DNA of 43,844 nt from NCBI GenBank assembly GCA_947588755.1, contig CANPZB010000012.1, forward strand, positions 1 to 43,844, given 5' to 3'. This document shows, piece after piece, positions 16,102 through 25,879 of the stretch (positions are counted from its first letter, which is position 1; the number at the start of each line of letters is the position of its first letter). A program made the translations under genes and the position numbers. Under the pieces are notes generated by a model. The model was given only the letters and a program-made list of their open reading frames with translations. It was not told the origin of the DNA and did not search any database. The DNA comes from Candidatus Gastranaerophilales bacterium. GTDB lineage: Bacteria > Cyanobacteriota > Vampirovibrionia > Gastranaerophilales > Gastranaerophilaceae.

Positions 16102-16902
16102 ATAAAATTTTAAAAATAATTCTTTTAAGCAGGGATAGTATCCTTGGTTAAGTAATTCATAAAAAATTTCACAAACTTCGGGGGCAATTCTTTGCACTGT
16201 GTGTTTATCCGAATATAATCCTTCAATAAGTCTGGCAAACAGTTCACATGGTTTTTGATAATATTTTTTGAGTCTGTTTATCCTTGAAGTTATGCGTGTT
16301 TGTTTCCGCATAAGTGATTTAAGTCTGATATATGCCGCAAAGGATGCGGGCATGTCGGGAAAGTCAGTTTCGATATTATCAACGGAATATATTTTTGTTC
16401 GGGTGATAAAAAGCCCTTTTTCCATAACTTTTACCCTGTCATATTTTAATAAATACTTTGCTTTTGATTTTTTTATATATTTTTCAAAAGGCTTGAATTT
16501 TTTTGAACGCATAAATTCGGGATAATCTTTTTTTATTATGCTTACAAGTGCGTTAATGTTTTTTTTGACCTGCTTTTTATGTTCATAAAGCTTTGTACAT
16601 AAAGAGTTTTCATCCGCAAAATTTGTAATTTTTATTAATTGCTCAAGCAGTTCTGGGTTATCGGATTTAAAAAGGACTTTGAGTGTTCCGCCTGTTTTAT
16701 TCATATCAGGCTCAAGTTTGGAATGAACATAGTGTGCAAATTCGTGAAGCAATGTAGGTATAAGTCTTTTGTCGGGAATATTTTTGGAAATATCAATTCT
16801 GTTTTTCAGAAAAAATCCCTGATGACCTCTTGCTTTTGTTGAAGTATGAACTTCAATTCCCAGACTCCTGATATATCCGATTAAATCTTTTGCTTCCATC
16901 AT
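16093..16902 (-). CDS. HExxH zinc-peptidase-like protein
   Basis: This 269-residue protein has the zincin motif HEFAH (His53, Glu54, His57). The preceding helix LIPTLLHEFAHYVH resembles ImmA/IrrE or SprT-like domains. A candidate third ligand is the Glu in KKYYQKPCELFARLIEGLY near residue 225. The middle is Lys-rich and helical. No signal peptide or helix-turn-helix is visible, and no XRE partner lies beside it. It may be a cytoplasmic metallopeptidase; the substrate is unknown. No clear ribosome site precedes the tandem ATG ATG start. The 3' end overlaps tgt by 9 bp tail to tail. Confidence 0.7.
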   Translation of the reverse strand: MMEAKDLIGYIRSLGIEVHTSTKARGHQGFFLKNRIDISKNIPDKRLIPTLLHEFAHYVHSKLEPDMNKTGGTLKVLFKSDNPELLEQLIKITNFADENSLCTKLYEHKKQVKKNINALVSIIKKDYPEFMRSKKFKPFEKYIKKSKAKYLLKYDRVKVMEKGLFITRTKIYSVDNIETDFPDMPASFAAYIRLKSLMRKQTRITSRINRLKKYYQKPCELFARLIEGLYSDKHTVQRIAPEVCEIFYELLNQGYYPCLKELFLKFYSD

Positions 16903-16927
16903 TTTTTTTTTAAAATTTATACTTTAA

Positions 16928-18313
16928 CTAAAATATTTTGTAAGGGTTGAGTATATTGTCGGGGTCGAAAGCTTTTTTAATTTTTCGCATATATTCAATA
17001 GCGTTAGGATTAACCGTCATCGACAAATAATCTCTCTTAAGAACCCCTATCCCATGCTCGCCCGAAATTGTTCCGCCTAAATCGGCAGTTAGTTTATATA
17101 TTTCCGTTTTTGCGAGTTTATAATTTTGGTATTCGGTTTTGTCATTGTAATCAATCGGGATTTGCGGATGAATGCTGCCGTCGCCTACATGTCCGACAAG
17201 ACAGGTTGTAAGGTTATATTTCTCGCAAATATGTTGAATTCCCGTAACCATTGCCGCAAGATTTTTACGCGGAACTATGATGTCATCTGTCGTAACGTTA
17301 GGTTTAAGCTTTGCACAGGCTCCCATTGAAGAACGTCTCGCTGTCCATATTTTTTCGTATTCTTCATCATTATGAGAAGCTTTAATATCAGATGCATTAC
17401 AGGATTTCAGGATATCCGTTATAATTTTTTCCTGATAAGGCATGGAAACCTTAAATCCGTCAATTTCAATTATAAGTGCCGCTTCTTTTGATGTTAAAAG
17501 TCCTGCGGGATAAAATTTTTCGACTGTTTGAAGTGCGTTTTTGTCCATAAAATCTATTGTTGCAGGAAATATTCTTTGCTCAATTACGGCATTAACAGTT
17601 TTGACCGCTTCCGTTACGGAGTCAAAATATGCCATAAAAACTTTTTTAGCCTCGGGTTTGGGAATAAGTTTAAGCGTAGCTTCCGTAATTATTCCAAGTG
17701 TCCCTTCGGAGCCTGCAAAAAGGCTGTTGAGATTATAACCTGCCGCATTTTTAATTGTTCCGGAGCCTGTTTTAATAATTTCCCCGCTTGCATCAACAAC
17801 GGTTAAATCCAGTATGTAGTCCTTTGTTGAACCGTATTTAAAAGTCTTTGCACCGCCCGATGACTGTGCTATACTTCCGCCTATTGTTGAAACCGCCATA
17901 TTTGACGGGTCAGGAGGATAAAAAAGTCCTATTTTTTCAACCGCTGTCTGCAAATCTTTCAATATAACTCCGGGTTGAACAACTGCTGTCATATTCTCAC
18001 GGCTTATGTTTAATATTTTATTCATTCGGGTGAAATTTAATATTATTCCGCCATGGCTGACCGTACAAGCCCCGACGACATTTGTACCGGCACCCCTGCA
18101 AATTACCGGAGTTTTATATTTATGAGCAAGTTTTAATATTTTTTGAACTTGTTCGGTTGTTTCAGGAAAAACAACGGCATCAGGAATATTTTTTATGTCG
18201 GGAATATTGGAAGAGTCCTGTGCGTATACGTAGCGTTCTTCCTCAGAGGTAAGAATTTTATCGGGAGTAATATTTTTTTTAAGTTCTGATATAAACCTGT
18301 TATTCGTCAACAT
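16928..18313 (-). CDS. FAD-linked 2-hydroxyacid oxidase/dehydrogenase (GlcD-like)
   Basis: This 461-residue flavoprotein has an N-terminal FAD-binding domain (PVICRGAGTNVVGACTVSHG, then STIGGSIAQSSGGAKTFKYG) and a C-terminal FAD-oxidase domain with GHVGDGSIHPQI and SGEHGIG. These match glycolate oxidase GlcD and D-lactate dehydrogenase. It probably oxidises a 2-hydroxy acid such as D-lactate or glycolate and passes electrons to a quinone, flavoprotein or ferredoxin partner. Neither glcE nor glcF is adjacent, so D-lactate dehydrogenase is a reasonable alternative. Its start overlaps the end of the upstream coiled-coil gene by 14 bp, suggesting co-transcription. Confidence 0.9.
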   Translation of the reverse strand: MLTNNRFISELKKNITPDKILTSEEERYVYAQDSSNIPDIKNIPDAVVFPETTEQVQKILKLAHKYKTPVICRGAGTNVVGACTVSHGGIILNFTRMNKILNISRENMTAVVQPGVILKDLQTAVEKIGLFYPPDPSNMAVSTIGGSIAQSSGGAKTFKYGSTKDYILDLTVVDASGEIIKTGSGTIKNAAGYNLNSLFAGSEGTLGIITEATLKLIPKPEAKKVFMAYFDSVTEAVKTVNAVIEQRIFPATIDFMDKNALQTVEKFYPAGLLTSKEAALIIEIDGFKVSMPYQEKIITDILKSCNASDIKASHNDEEYEKIWTARRSSMGACAKLKPNVTTDDIIVPRKNLAAMVTGIQHICEKYNLTTCLVGHVGDGSIHPQIPIDYNDKTEYQNYKLAKTEIYKLTADLGGTISGEHGIGVLKRDYLSMTVNPNAIEYMRKIKKAFDPDNILNPYKIF

Positions 18314-21300
18314 AAGAAGCCAGTTTTTCTATATTTTTGCCCAGAGCTGAAATTTGTTTTTCTATTTTATCAACTTTTTTGTTTAATACATTATTATTTT
18401 TTTCGGACAGAGCGGCAAGAACTTTTTCAATTTTTAACTCAAGCCTGTCAATCCTTGATTCTTGATTTTCAAACCTTATTTGCAGTTCATCAAGCAATAA
18501 TGTTTTTTCGGGCATATCATTTTTAAGTTCGTAAATCATATTTTTTACTTCATCAATTTCGGATACTCTTTCCGATATGGAAGTTAAGTTTTCGCTTGCC
18601 GAGTCTATCCATTCGCCGAGATATCCCATAACTTGATGCAAAACTTTATTTGAATTAAGCGAGGTTGTAACGATTGATTTTACGGAGTCTATTTCTTGTT
18701 CAATTCGTTGAGTTATTTCTTTGTTATCAAGGTAATCCAGTTTTTCTTCAAGTCCGCTTACCATTCCGTTAAATTTATCCAGACCGTCATTTAATGCTTT
18801 GTAAGATTCATCGGAATTCAAAAGCAATTTGTTGGTTCTTGAACTAATACTTACTATATCTTCGTTCAGCTTATCAAATTCTTCTTTCAAATCCGAAAAT
18901 TCATCAGGAGTAAGCGATGATTCGATATCCTTAACTGTTACGGCAATTTTATCTATATTTTGATTTAATTTATCAATATCATCTTTAGAAGAAGTGTTGG
19001 AAATCTCATTGAGAGCCAAACGGAGTTTTGCAATATCGGATTCCACATCCTGAAGCGTATATGAGTAATCAGAGTCATTCGAATTGCTTGTTATTTGTTT
19101 CAATTGTTCTCTTACGTCGTTGATATGACGATTTAATTCATCGGTCTTTTCTTCGACAAAATCCTTGATTTCTTCGGTTTCTTCAATAAAGGACATTTGT
19201 TCAAAAACCGAAACGACAGTATTTATTACCGATTCTTTTATGTCATTGGAACTCTTTTCCAAATCAAGATTTGAAAGCTTTTCAAGAATTTCGTCAAGAC
19301 ATTTAATCATCATTTCGTTTTTCTGTGATACTTCGAGTTTATCAAAGTAATCTTTTTGCTCGGTTATCAAATTTTTAATGTCTTTTATATCATTTTCCTG
19401 AGCCAGAACTGCTATTTTGTCGGTAAGTGTTTCTATAGTTTCCGAAAGTTCAGTGTTAAAAATTTCATCATCAGCTGTTAAAATATCAAGTTTTTGGTGA
19501 AGTGCTTCAAGTGAAGTTTGGGCTTGCTCAATATATTTGCCCTGTTCACTTTTGATATCTTTAATAAGTTTCTTGATATCACCTTCAAAATCTTTAAATA
19601 AATCCTCTTTGAGTAAATCATTTAATGAGGAAGTAAGTTGTTCAATCTCGGATTTTATGAACATTTCAATGTTAGCATTTTTGTTGGATTGTTCAACCAG
19701 AAAAGTACTTAATTTACCGTTGATTTCATTATTGATTTCCGTAATTGACGAAAGTATTTCCTGATTATTCGCCGAAGAATCAATATGAGATTTTAAATTT
19801 TCAACAAAATTATTTATTTTTTCTTCAACAGATTTTCTTATATCAGCCGCAAAAAGTGCAAGAGAGTCATTAACTGTTCTGTTTATGCCGGAAAGCTGCT
19901 TTGATATCCTGTCAATTTCCAATCTCCAATCGGAAATGAAACTGTTTGTATTATTACTGTTTTCTTCAACATTTTTATTTACGTTTTCAACTGCAAGTTT
20001 TAATAACTCAATATTTTCGGCATTTTGTTCGTGTAAAAAGCTTTCTATTTCCGTTATTTTGTTGAGAGTATCCTTATAAGCATCTTCAAGCTTGTATAAA
20101 GATGCGTTGTTATCTTCCAAGCCGTTTATTACATTATCTTCAATACTTTTATAAGAAAGTTCTATTTGTGCTTTAACGTCATCAAGAATTCCCGAAAATT
20201 CATTATTCAAAAAGCTTTCTATTCCTGATTTTACGGGCTCAAATGATTTTATAATATTTTCCGCACCGTCATTAAGCGTATTGCAAATATCGGTATTTAT
20301 AAGATTAATTTCCTGTTTCAATGAAGATAAGTTTTCGCTGATATTCGATGAATCGGGTGAGGAAATATTTTTCAATTCTCCCATAACGGTATCAATTTTT
20401 GAAAATTTATCGTCAATAACTGATATTGCTTTTTCAAAATATGAATTGAAATTTTCATTATTTGATGAGTTAATTTCCGTAATACTGTTAACTATATTTT
20501 CAATTTCAAGATTTATATAAGAAGTTAACTGTTTTAATTGTTCGTTACTGCTGTCGGAATTTGCTTTTAATATTTCGGATAAATTTTCCAATTCGGATTT
20601 GATATCGTTAAATTCGTCCAGAGAATTTGCGATACTTATATTTTTTTCATCCGTAAGTTTTTCCGTTTTATTTATGTATTCCGAAATTTTGCTTTGCAAA
20701 ACAGACAATTTTTCATCGTATTCATTCGCACAACTCGTTAAAACCGCTTCAATATTTGCCAATTTTTCGGGAATTTTATCATCGGCATGAGCGGATACAT
20801 TTTTTATGCCTTCAATATAGTCTTTTAAACTTTCATCAATTTCTTTTATATAACTTTTAAAATCTTCGGATTTTTCACTTATTGAATTTTCGATATTTTG
20901 TATATTTTCGTTAAAATTGTTCTGAAATCCGACTAAAAGATTAGTATTATCAATGAGAATACCTTCTCTTACGTTATTGAGATTTTCGGAACTTGTATCT
21001 ATTTTTTCAATTATTTTCGTAACATTATCCTGAGCGGTGTTTACAAACTCGGATTTAAGTTTTTCCAATGAACTTATAAGATTGTCAAAAGAGACTCTGA
21101 ATGTATCAAAACCGGACGATATATTGTATGTATTAGAATCGTTTTTCTCCGTTATATCTTTTTTGATAGCTTCTAAGTCGCTTACTATTACGGATATTGC
21201 ATCTTTTATACTGTCAAAGTTTAAATTAACCTGTTTATTAAATTTTTGTTCCAATTCATTTAATGCGTTGCTAAGATATGACGAAATGTTTGTCAGCATA

Positions 21301-22946
21301 TCGATGGACTCTCTTGAAACATTACCGTTTAAGAATTTTATTGTTCCCGCAATCTTATCGATATTTTGTTTAATTTCGTCAACGGATTTTTGTCTTTCGG
21401 AATTTGTATTTTCAAAGCATTTTTGAAACCGTTCGGATAAAAGTAGTAATTCTTGTGACAAATTCTCATAGTTCATCTTAGAATTATTTTCAAAAGTATC
21501 CTTTAAATCACCTATACTTAAGGCTATATTTTCAAACCCTGTCGAGTAATCCAATGTATCAATTTTTGATAAAATATTTTCTGTTTTTTGCTTTATATCA
21601 TCAAAATTAAAGTTAACTATTGAAGTACGGTCGTCAAATTTTTGAAGAAATTCATTGAAGGTTGACTTTAACTCTTTGTAATCATCCTTGCTAAAAAGGG
21701 TATTAATCATGTCAGCCAGTTCTTCATTTTTTTGGTCGGAAATTTTTAATGATGCGAATATTGAATTGGTTGCCATGTATATATTTTCGAGTTCACGCTT
21801 AATTATATCGTTTTGCTCGGTTGTGTCCATCATCATTAAATTCTTAATGATATTTTGCAAATTAACATTTATATCAATTAATGTGGCTTCAAAACCGTGA
21901 TTAAGTTCATCAAGTGCGGTAAGTTTTTCATTTATTTTAGTATCACTGTCGCTTAATGAGGTATTAAGATTTTGTCCGGTTTGCTCAACGGTGTCTTTCA
22001 GGCTTAAGAACTTTTCTTCGATAAGATTTTTATAATCGTTGTTATAAGCGTTTATAAGCCCGTTAAGTTCGGTAATATTTGATGAAATTTCCTGAATTAA
22101 AGTTATTTTTTCTTCGTGGCTCGTTTGATTTCTGTTTATTAAATCTTCATTTTGTTTTGCCAGGGCGTCAGACAATTCGGACAGTAATCCTTTGATTTTT
22201 TCATAATTGCCCGAAGCGGTTTCGCTGAATTTTTCATCCAGACTGTCGACTTTAAAAGAAACTTCGTCAATATTTAACAGAATATCACCTGAGCTGTCGG
22301 AATCGGCAATATTTTTTATATCGGAACGTACATCTGAAATAACGGAAGATAAATTTGTATTCAGGGCTTCTATTTGCTCTTTTAATTCTTCATTTTTTTC
22401 GGCTAAATTAAGTGATAAAATTGCCGATGTTTTTTCTTGCAATTCGGAAATTACATTTTCGAAAGATGTGTTTACGAGTGAATTTAATTCAAGAATATTT
22501 GTCTTTACGGCGGAAATATTTTCAACAATTTCATTTTTATCGGTCTTGTCATTTTTAAGTATTTCAAGCCTGTCGTCGATTTTTTCAATTATTTCTTTTT
22601 GAGAGAGTACTTTTTCAAAATATTCGTTAATTGAATTTTTCAGTTCATCCGTAAGTTCTCTAACCTGTGTAATTTTAGCGTTTTCGGTCAGATTTTGTGC
22701 AATTTGTGCAAAAGACTTTTCAATGCCGTTAAAAACGGAAATTGTATAATTATGTTTGTCTTCCACGGCTTTTTTTAATTCGGCAAGATAAACCTGTATA
22801 AATTCCGTGTTTGTATTATCTTCGCTAATCAAATCAAGCTTATTGTTTATGGATGAAAACGATTTATCCAGAATTTTAGTGTTATTTTCGGTGTTATCTT
22901 TTATTGTTTTAAGTATTTCAGATATATCATTGATAGTCTGTGCCAT
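18300..22946 (-). CDS. Giant coiled-coil protein of unknown function
   Basis: This 1548-residue protein (start ATG 22944-22946, ribosome site AAGGAAAG) consists almost entirely of heptad-like helices rich in Ser, Asn, Glu, Lys, Ile and Leu. Blocks such as IENIDTSS/IEKIDTSS, NLSSVISDV and ITEINSSNNEN recur along its length without exact repetition. Cys and Trp are nearly absent. I see no signal peptide, membrane helix, ATP-binding or DNA-binding motif. The C-terminus ends in a compact Lys/Glu coiled coil (DRLELKIEKVLAALSEKNN). Possible roles are a cytoskeletal rod, a receptor-like signalling rod without a membrane anchor, or a scaffold. It shares its 3' end with the GlcD-like gene. Confidence 0.85.
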   Translation of the reverse strand: MAQTINDISEILKTIKDNTENNTKILDKSFSSINNKLDLISEDNTNTEFIQVYLAELKKAVEDKHNYTISVFNGIEKSFAQIAQNLTENAKITQVRELTDELKNSINEYFEKVLSQKEIIEKIDDRLEILKNDKTDKNEIVENISAVKTNILELNSLVNTSFENVISELQEKTSAILSLNLAEKNEELKEQIEALNTNLSSVISDVRSDIKNIADSDSSGDILLNIDEVSFKVDSLDEKFSETASGNYEKIKGLLSELSDALAKQNEDLINRNQTSHEEKITLIQEISSNITELNGLINAYNNDYKNLIEEKFLSLKDTVEQTGQNLNTSLSDSDTKINEKLTALDELNHGFEATLIDINVNLQNIIKNLMMMDTTEQNDIIKRELENIYMATNSIFASLKISDQKNEELADMINTLFSKDDYKELKSTFNEFLQKFDDRTSIVNFNFDDIKQKTENILSKIDTLDYSTGFENIALSIGDLKDTFENNSKMNYENLSQELLLLSERFQKCFENTNSERQKSVDEIKQNIDKIAGTIKFLNGNVSRESIDMLTNISSYLSNALNELEQKFNKQVNLNFDSIKDAISVIVSDLEAIKKDITEKNDSNTYNISSGFDTFRVSFDNLISSLEKLKSEFVNTAQDNVTKIIEKIDTSSENLNNVREGILIDNTNLLVGFQNNFNENIQNIENSISEKSEDFKSYIKEIDESLKDYIEGIKNVSAHADDKIPEKLANIEAVLTSCANEYDEKLSVLQSKISEYINKTEKLTDEKNISIANSLDEFNDIKSELENLSEILKANSDSSNEQLKQLTSYINLEIENIVNSITEINSSNNENFNSYFEKAISVIDDKFSKIDTVMGELKNISSPDSSNISENLSSLKQEINLINTDICNTLNDGAENIIKSFEPVKSGIESFLNNEFSGILDDVKAQIELSYKSIEDNVINGLEDNNASLYKLEDAYKDTLNKITEIESFLHEQNAENIELLKLAVENVNKNVEENSNNTNSFISDWRLEIDRISKQLSGINRTVNDSLALFAADIRKSVEEKINNFVENLKSHIDSSANNQEILSSITEINNEINGKLSTFLVEQSNKNANIEMFIKSEIEQLTSSLNDLLKEDLFKDFEGDIKKLIKDIKSEQGKYIEQAQTSLEALHQKLDILTADDEIFNTELSETIETLTDKIAVLAQENDIKDIKNLITEQKDYFDKLEVSQKNEMMIKCLDEILEKLSNLDLEKSSNDIKESVINTVVSVFEQMSFIEETEEIKDFVEEKTDELNRHINDVREQLKQITSNSNDSDYSYTLQDVESDIAKLRLALNEISNTSSKDDIDKLNQNIDKIAVTVKDIESSLTPDEFSDLKEEFDKLNEDIVSISSRTNKLLLNSDESYKALNDGLDKFNGMVSGLEEKLDYLDNKEITQRIEQEIDSVKSIVTTSLNSNKVLHQVMGYLGEWIDSASENLTSISERVSEIDEVKNMIYELKNDMPEKTLLLDELQIRFENQESRIDRLELKIEKVLAALSEKNNNVLNKKVDKIEKQISALGKNIEKLASYVDE

Positions 22947-23108
22947 TTTCCCGCTTTCCTTAAAAATATCCCTCTTGTTCTATATTAACAGAACAATAAC
23001 TGTTTTAGCAAAAATATTAACATTTATATTACAATTTTGTAAAGAAGATATTTGAAATATCATATTAAGTATTATAATGTAAATGTGGTCATGGGGAAAG
23101 AGGTGGCA

Positions 23109-23321
23109 ATGAGTCATATTGTTATAGATGAAAACAGGTGCAAAGCATGTTATTTATGCATATCCGAATGCCCTAAAGAACTTATACACAAAAGCAGCAA
23201 GATGAACAGTGTCGGAGCACATTCGGTTGAATTTTCAGACCCCGATAGTAAGTGTCTGGGATGTGCAATGTGTGCTGCAAGATGCCCTGATATGGCTATT
23301 ACTGCCGTTTATAGAAATTGA
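23109..23321 (+). CDS. 2-oxoacid:ferredoxin oxidoreductase, delta (ferredoxin) subunit
   Basis: This 70-residue protein starts at ATG 23109, preceded by AGAGGTGG; longer in-frame starts have no ribosome site. It has two [4Fe-4S] binding motifs: C11, C14, C17, C21 (CKACYLCISECP) and C49, C52, C55, C59 (CLGCAMCAARCP). It relays electrons from the catalytic subunits to external ferredoxin. It is the first gene of the delta-alpha-beta-gamma cluster, 14 bp before alpha. A TATAAT near 23075 probably belongs to its promoter. Confidence 0.93.
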   Translation: MSHIVIDENRCKACYLCISECPKELIHKSSKMNSVGAHSVEFSDPDSKCLGCAMCAARCPDMAITAVYRN

Positions 23322-23335
23322 TAAATTGAGGAAAT

Positions 23336-24400
23336 ATGACGGAAACACTTATAAATAAAAAAGTTTTAACCAAAGGAAATTATGCAATAGCACAGGCGGC
23401 GATAAATGCAGGCGTGGAGTGTTATTTCGGTTATCCGATTACCCCGCAGAGTGAAATAGGCGAATTTATGAGCGGAAAAATGCAGGAATTGCACAGAGCT
23501 TATGTTTCTGCCGAAAGTGAACTTGCCGCCATAAACATGGTAATCGGTGCATGTTCAACGGGTGCAAAGGCTATGACTTCATCCTCATCTTGTGCTGTAG
23601 CTCTTATGCAGGAAGCACTTTCTTACGCATCAGCCGATGAACTGCCTGTGGTTCTTGTCAGTGTTATGCGTGCGGGGCCGGGGCTGGGTAACATCTACCC
23701 CTCACAGGGAGATTATTTTCAGGCAACCAAAGGCGGCGGTGACGGCGATTATAAACTTATTGTCCTTGCACCTTCAACCGTTCAGGAATGTGCTGACTTG
23801 ACTTACAAAGCTTTTTATCTCGCTCATAAATATCGTACTCCTACCGTACTTCTGGCAGACGGCTTGTTGGGGCAAATGATGGAGCCTGTTGAATATAAAA
23901 CTTATCCGTATCCCGAGATTGACAATTCCGACTGGGCTTTGACGGGTGCAAAAGGCAGAAACGGCAGAATTATTCGTTCTTATGCTCCTGTTGAACAAGA
24001 CAGATGTGAATTTTTGGAAAGACTTTATGCCAAATACAGGCTTATTGAGGAAAATGAAACCGAATGGGAAGAAAAAGATACCGATGATGCGGAAGTTTTG
24101 CTTGTAAGTTTTGGAAGCTGTGCAAGAAACGTAAAAATCGCGGCAAAAATTTGCAGAGAAAAAGGTATTAAAGCCGGTGTACTCAGACCGATAACATTGT
24201 ATCCTTTCCCGACTGCACGTATATTTGAATTGTCGCAAAAAGTTAAAAAAGTTATTACGGTTGAAGTTAACATGGGGCAAATGGTTAACGATGTAAAACT
24301 CGCCGTAAACGGAAATGTTCCGGTTGAGCTTATCCGTAAGCCTGTCGGTATTCCGCCGGCACCTGATGAAATAGCAGAACAAATTGAAGGATTAATGTAA
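23336..24400 (+). CDS. vorB: 2-oxoacid:ferredoxin oxidoreductase, alpha subunit (VorB/KorA type)
   Basis: This 354-residue subunit has a pyrimidine-binding domain (KGNYAIAQAAINAGVECYFG with YPITPQSEI) and a C-terminal transketolase-like domain (VLRPITLYPFPTARIFEL). The sequence style is that of subunits annotated VorB (2-oxoisovalerate) or KorA (2-oxoglutarate), so the natural substrate is ambiguous between branched-chain 2-oxoacids and 2-oxoglutarate. The complex decarboxylates the oxoacid to acyl-CoA and reduces ferredoxin in anaerobes. GAGGAAAT precedes the ATG. It overlaps the beta subunit start by one base (TAATG). Confidence 0.93.
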   Translation: MTETLINKKVLTKGNYAIAQAAINAGVECYFGYPITPQSEIGEFMSGKMQELHRAYVSAESELAAINMVIGACSTGAKAMTSSSSCAVALMQEALSYASADELPVVLVSVMRAGPGLGNIYPSQGDYFQATKGGGDGDYKLIVLAPSTVQECADLTYKAFYLAHKYRTPTVLLADGLLGQMMEPVEYKTYPYPEIDNSDWALTGAKGRNGRIIRSYAPVEQDRCEFLERLYAKYRLIEENETEWEEKDTDDAEVLLVSFGSCARNVKIAAKICREKGIKAGVLRPITLYPFPTARIFELSQKVKKVITVEVNMGQMVNDVKLAVNGNVPVELIRKPVGIPPAPDEIAEQIEGLM

Positions 24401-25176
24401 TGTCTGTACAAGTTTTTAAAATACCTGAATCTATAAGAGAAAATGCAAAATTTTCGTTTTGTCCGGGCTGTGACCATGGCATTGCGGTCAGGCTTGTGGC
24501 TGAACTTCTCGATGAAATGAATTTAAGAGAAAAAACTGTTTTGGCTGCTTCCATAGGGTGTTCCGTTACCATTTATGATTTTTTGAATGTTGATTCAATA
24601 GAAGCACCCCATGGCAGAGCTCTTGCAGAGGCAACCGGAGTAAAAAGAGCACGTCCCGATAAATTTGTTTTCACATATCAGGGAGACGGGGATTTTGCTT
24701 CAATAGGACTTGCTGAAAGCATGCATGCGGCATTAAGGGGTGAAAATATTACCGCAATATGTATTAATAATACGACTTACGGCATGACGGGCGGTCAACT
24801 CGGACCGACTACTTTGCTGGGACAAAAGACAACGACCTCACCGACAGGAAGAAATGTTGAATATTACGGATATCCAATAAAAATTGCGGAACACATGGCT
24901 CTTTGTGACGGAACCGCATTTTCGGCAAGAGTTTCGCTTGATACGGTTGCAAACATCAGAAAGGCAAAATCGGCGTTGAAAAAAGCTTTTGAAGTTCAAC
25001 TAAAAGGCTTGGGACTGGGGTTTGTTGAAATTTTATCCACATGCCCCACAAACTGGAAAATGTCTCCCCAAAAGGCTCATGAGCGGGTTAGAGATGAAAT
25101 GATGCCGATATTTAAACTGGGCATATATAAGGATGTTACGCAAGGAATTGAATATCAGGCGGTTTCGGCGGAATAA
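24400..25176 (+). CDS. 2-oxoacid:ferredoxin oxidoreductase, beta subunit (TPP-binding)
   Basis: This 258-residue catalytic subunit carries the CPGC motif (21-24) and the thiamine diphosphate/Mg site GDGDFASIGLAE with NNTTYGMTGGQLGPTT downstream. It binds TPP and carries out oxoacid decarboxylation with the alpha subunit; electrons pass to the ferredoxin-like delta subunit. KorB is the usual name if the substrate is 2-oxoglutarate. It starts inside the stop of the alpha gene and ends 43 bp before the gamma subunit. Confidence 0.93.
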   Translation: MSVQVFKIPESIRENAKFSFCPGCDHGIAVRLVAELLDEMNLREKTVLAASIGCSVTIYDFLNVDSIEAPHGRALAEATGVKRARPDKFVFTYQGDGDFASIGLAESMHAALRGENITAICINNTTYGMTGGQLGPTTLLGQKTTTSPTGRNVEYYGYPIKIAEHMALCDGTAFSARVSLDTVANIRKAKSALKKAFEVQLKGLGLGFVEILSTCPTNWKMSPQKAHERVRDEMMPIFKLGIYKDVTQGIEYQAVSAE

Positions 25177-25219
25177 AATAATTATCCGCAAAGCATGAAT
25201 AATACAGAGGACAAAACGT

Positions 25220-25768
25220 ATGGAAAAATCATTTTTAATAGCAGGATTTGGCGGTCAGGGAGTACTTTTGGCAGGTGAAGTGCTTGCCAACGCATTTATG
25301 CTTGCGGGTAAGAATGTAACATGGTATCCTTCTTACGGTGCCGAAATGAGAGGAGGTACGGTTAACTGTTCCGTAAAGATGTCCGACGAAGATATAGGCA
25401 GTGTCAGGGATTTAACTTCCGATTATATTATTGCTCTTAATCAGGCATCTATTGACAGATTTTTACCGTCTGTTGCCAAAGGCGGAACTATTATCGTGAA
25501 TACTTCTCTTGCGGATAAAAATAAGATAAGAGATGATATAAATTACGTTTTTGCACCTGTTACTCAAATGGCTGATGAAAAATTAGATAATACAAAAATG
25601 GCAAATATCATTTCTTTAGGAATTCTTGCAAGAGTTTGCGGAATTGGCGATGTTAAAATTCTTGAGGAAGCTTTAAACAGAGTAATTCCCCCGCACAGAA
25701 AAAATCTTTTGCCGTTAAATATTCAGGCTTTAAAAATAGGCTTTGAATATGATTTATTGCATGTGTAA
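25220..25768 (+). CDS. 2-oxoacid:ferredoxin oxidoreductase, gamma subunit
   Basis: This 182-residue protein has the gamma-domain signature FLIAGFGGQGVLLAGEVLA and WYPSYGAEMRGGTVNC. It completes the four-subunit complex and probably participates in CoA binding and subunit assembly. AGAGGA precedes the ATG. KorC/VorC-type naming would apply depending on substrate. Confidence 0.93.
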   Translation: MEKSFLIAGFGGQGVLLAGEVLANAFMLAGKNVTWYPSYGAEMRGGTVNCSVKMSDEDIGSVRDLTSDYIIALNQASIDRFLPSVAKGGTIIVNTSLADKNKIRDDINYVFAPVTQMADEKLDNTKMANIISLGILARVCGIGDVKILEEALNRVIPPHRKNLLPLNIQALKIGFEYDLLHV

Positions 25769-25816
25769 CTTTAAATCAACCAAAAAGCCGATTTAATATT
25801 TTGAAATTAATATTAT

Positions 25817-25834
25817 CCTGAATGTAACTTCAGG
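25817..25834. repeat. Small inverted repeat, possibly a decayed palindromic repeat copy
   Basis: The arms CCTGAA and TTCAGG surround TGTAAC, followed by CATGAAA. It resembles the CCTGAA/TTCAGG core of the dispersed repeat family but lacks the TGACA flank, and lies 49 bp after the gamma-subunit stop. It has no T-run, so it is a poor terminator. Confidence 0.4.
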
Positions 25835-25879
25835 CATGAAATTGAAGATGCCCCAAATATAAAAAGAGGTCTTTATAAG

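Noticed and set aside
16093-18313. Toxin-antitoxin pair (ImmA-like peptidase with XRE partner)
   Set aside because: The HExxH gene has no adjacent XRE gene; the nearest XRE is 13 kb away beside a pseudopilin.
18300-22946. Many plus-strand open frames opposite the giant coiled-coil gene
   Set aside because: They are Ser/Phe/Leu-rich antisense shadows of Glu/Lys/Asn-rich coiled-coil codons, without ribosome sites.
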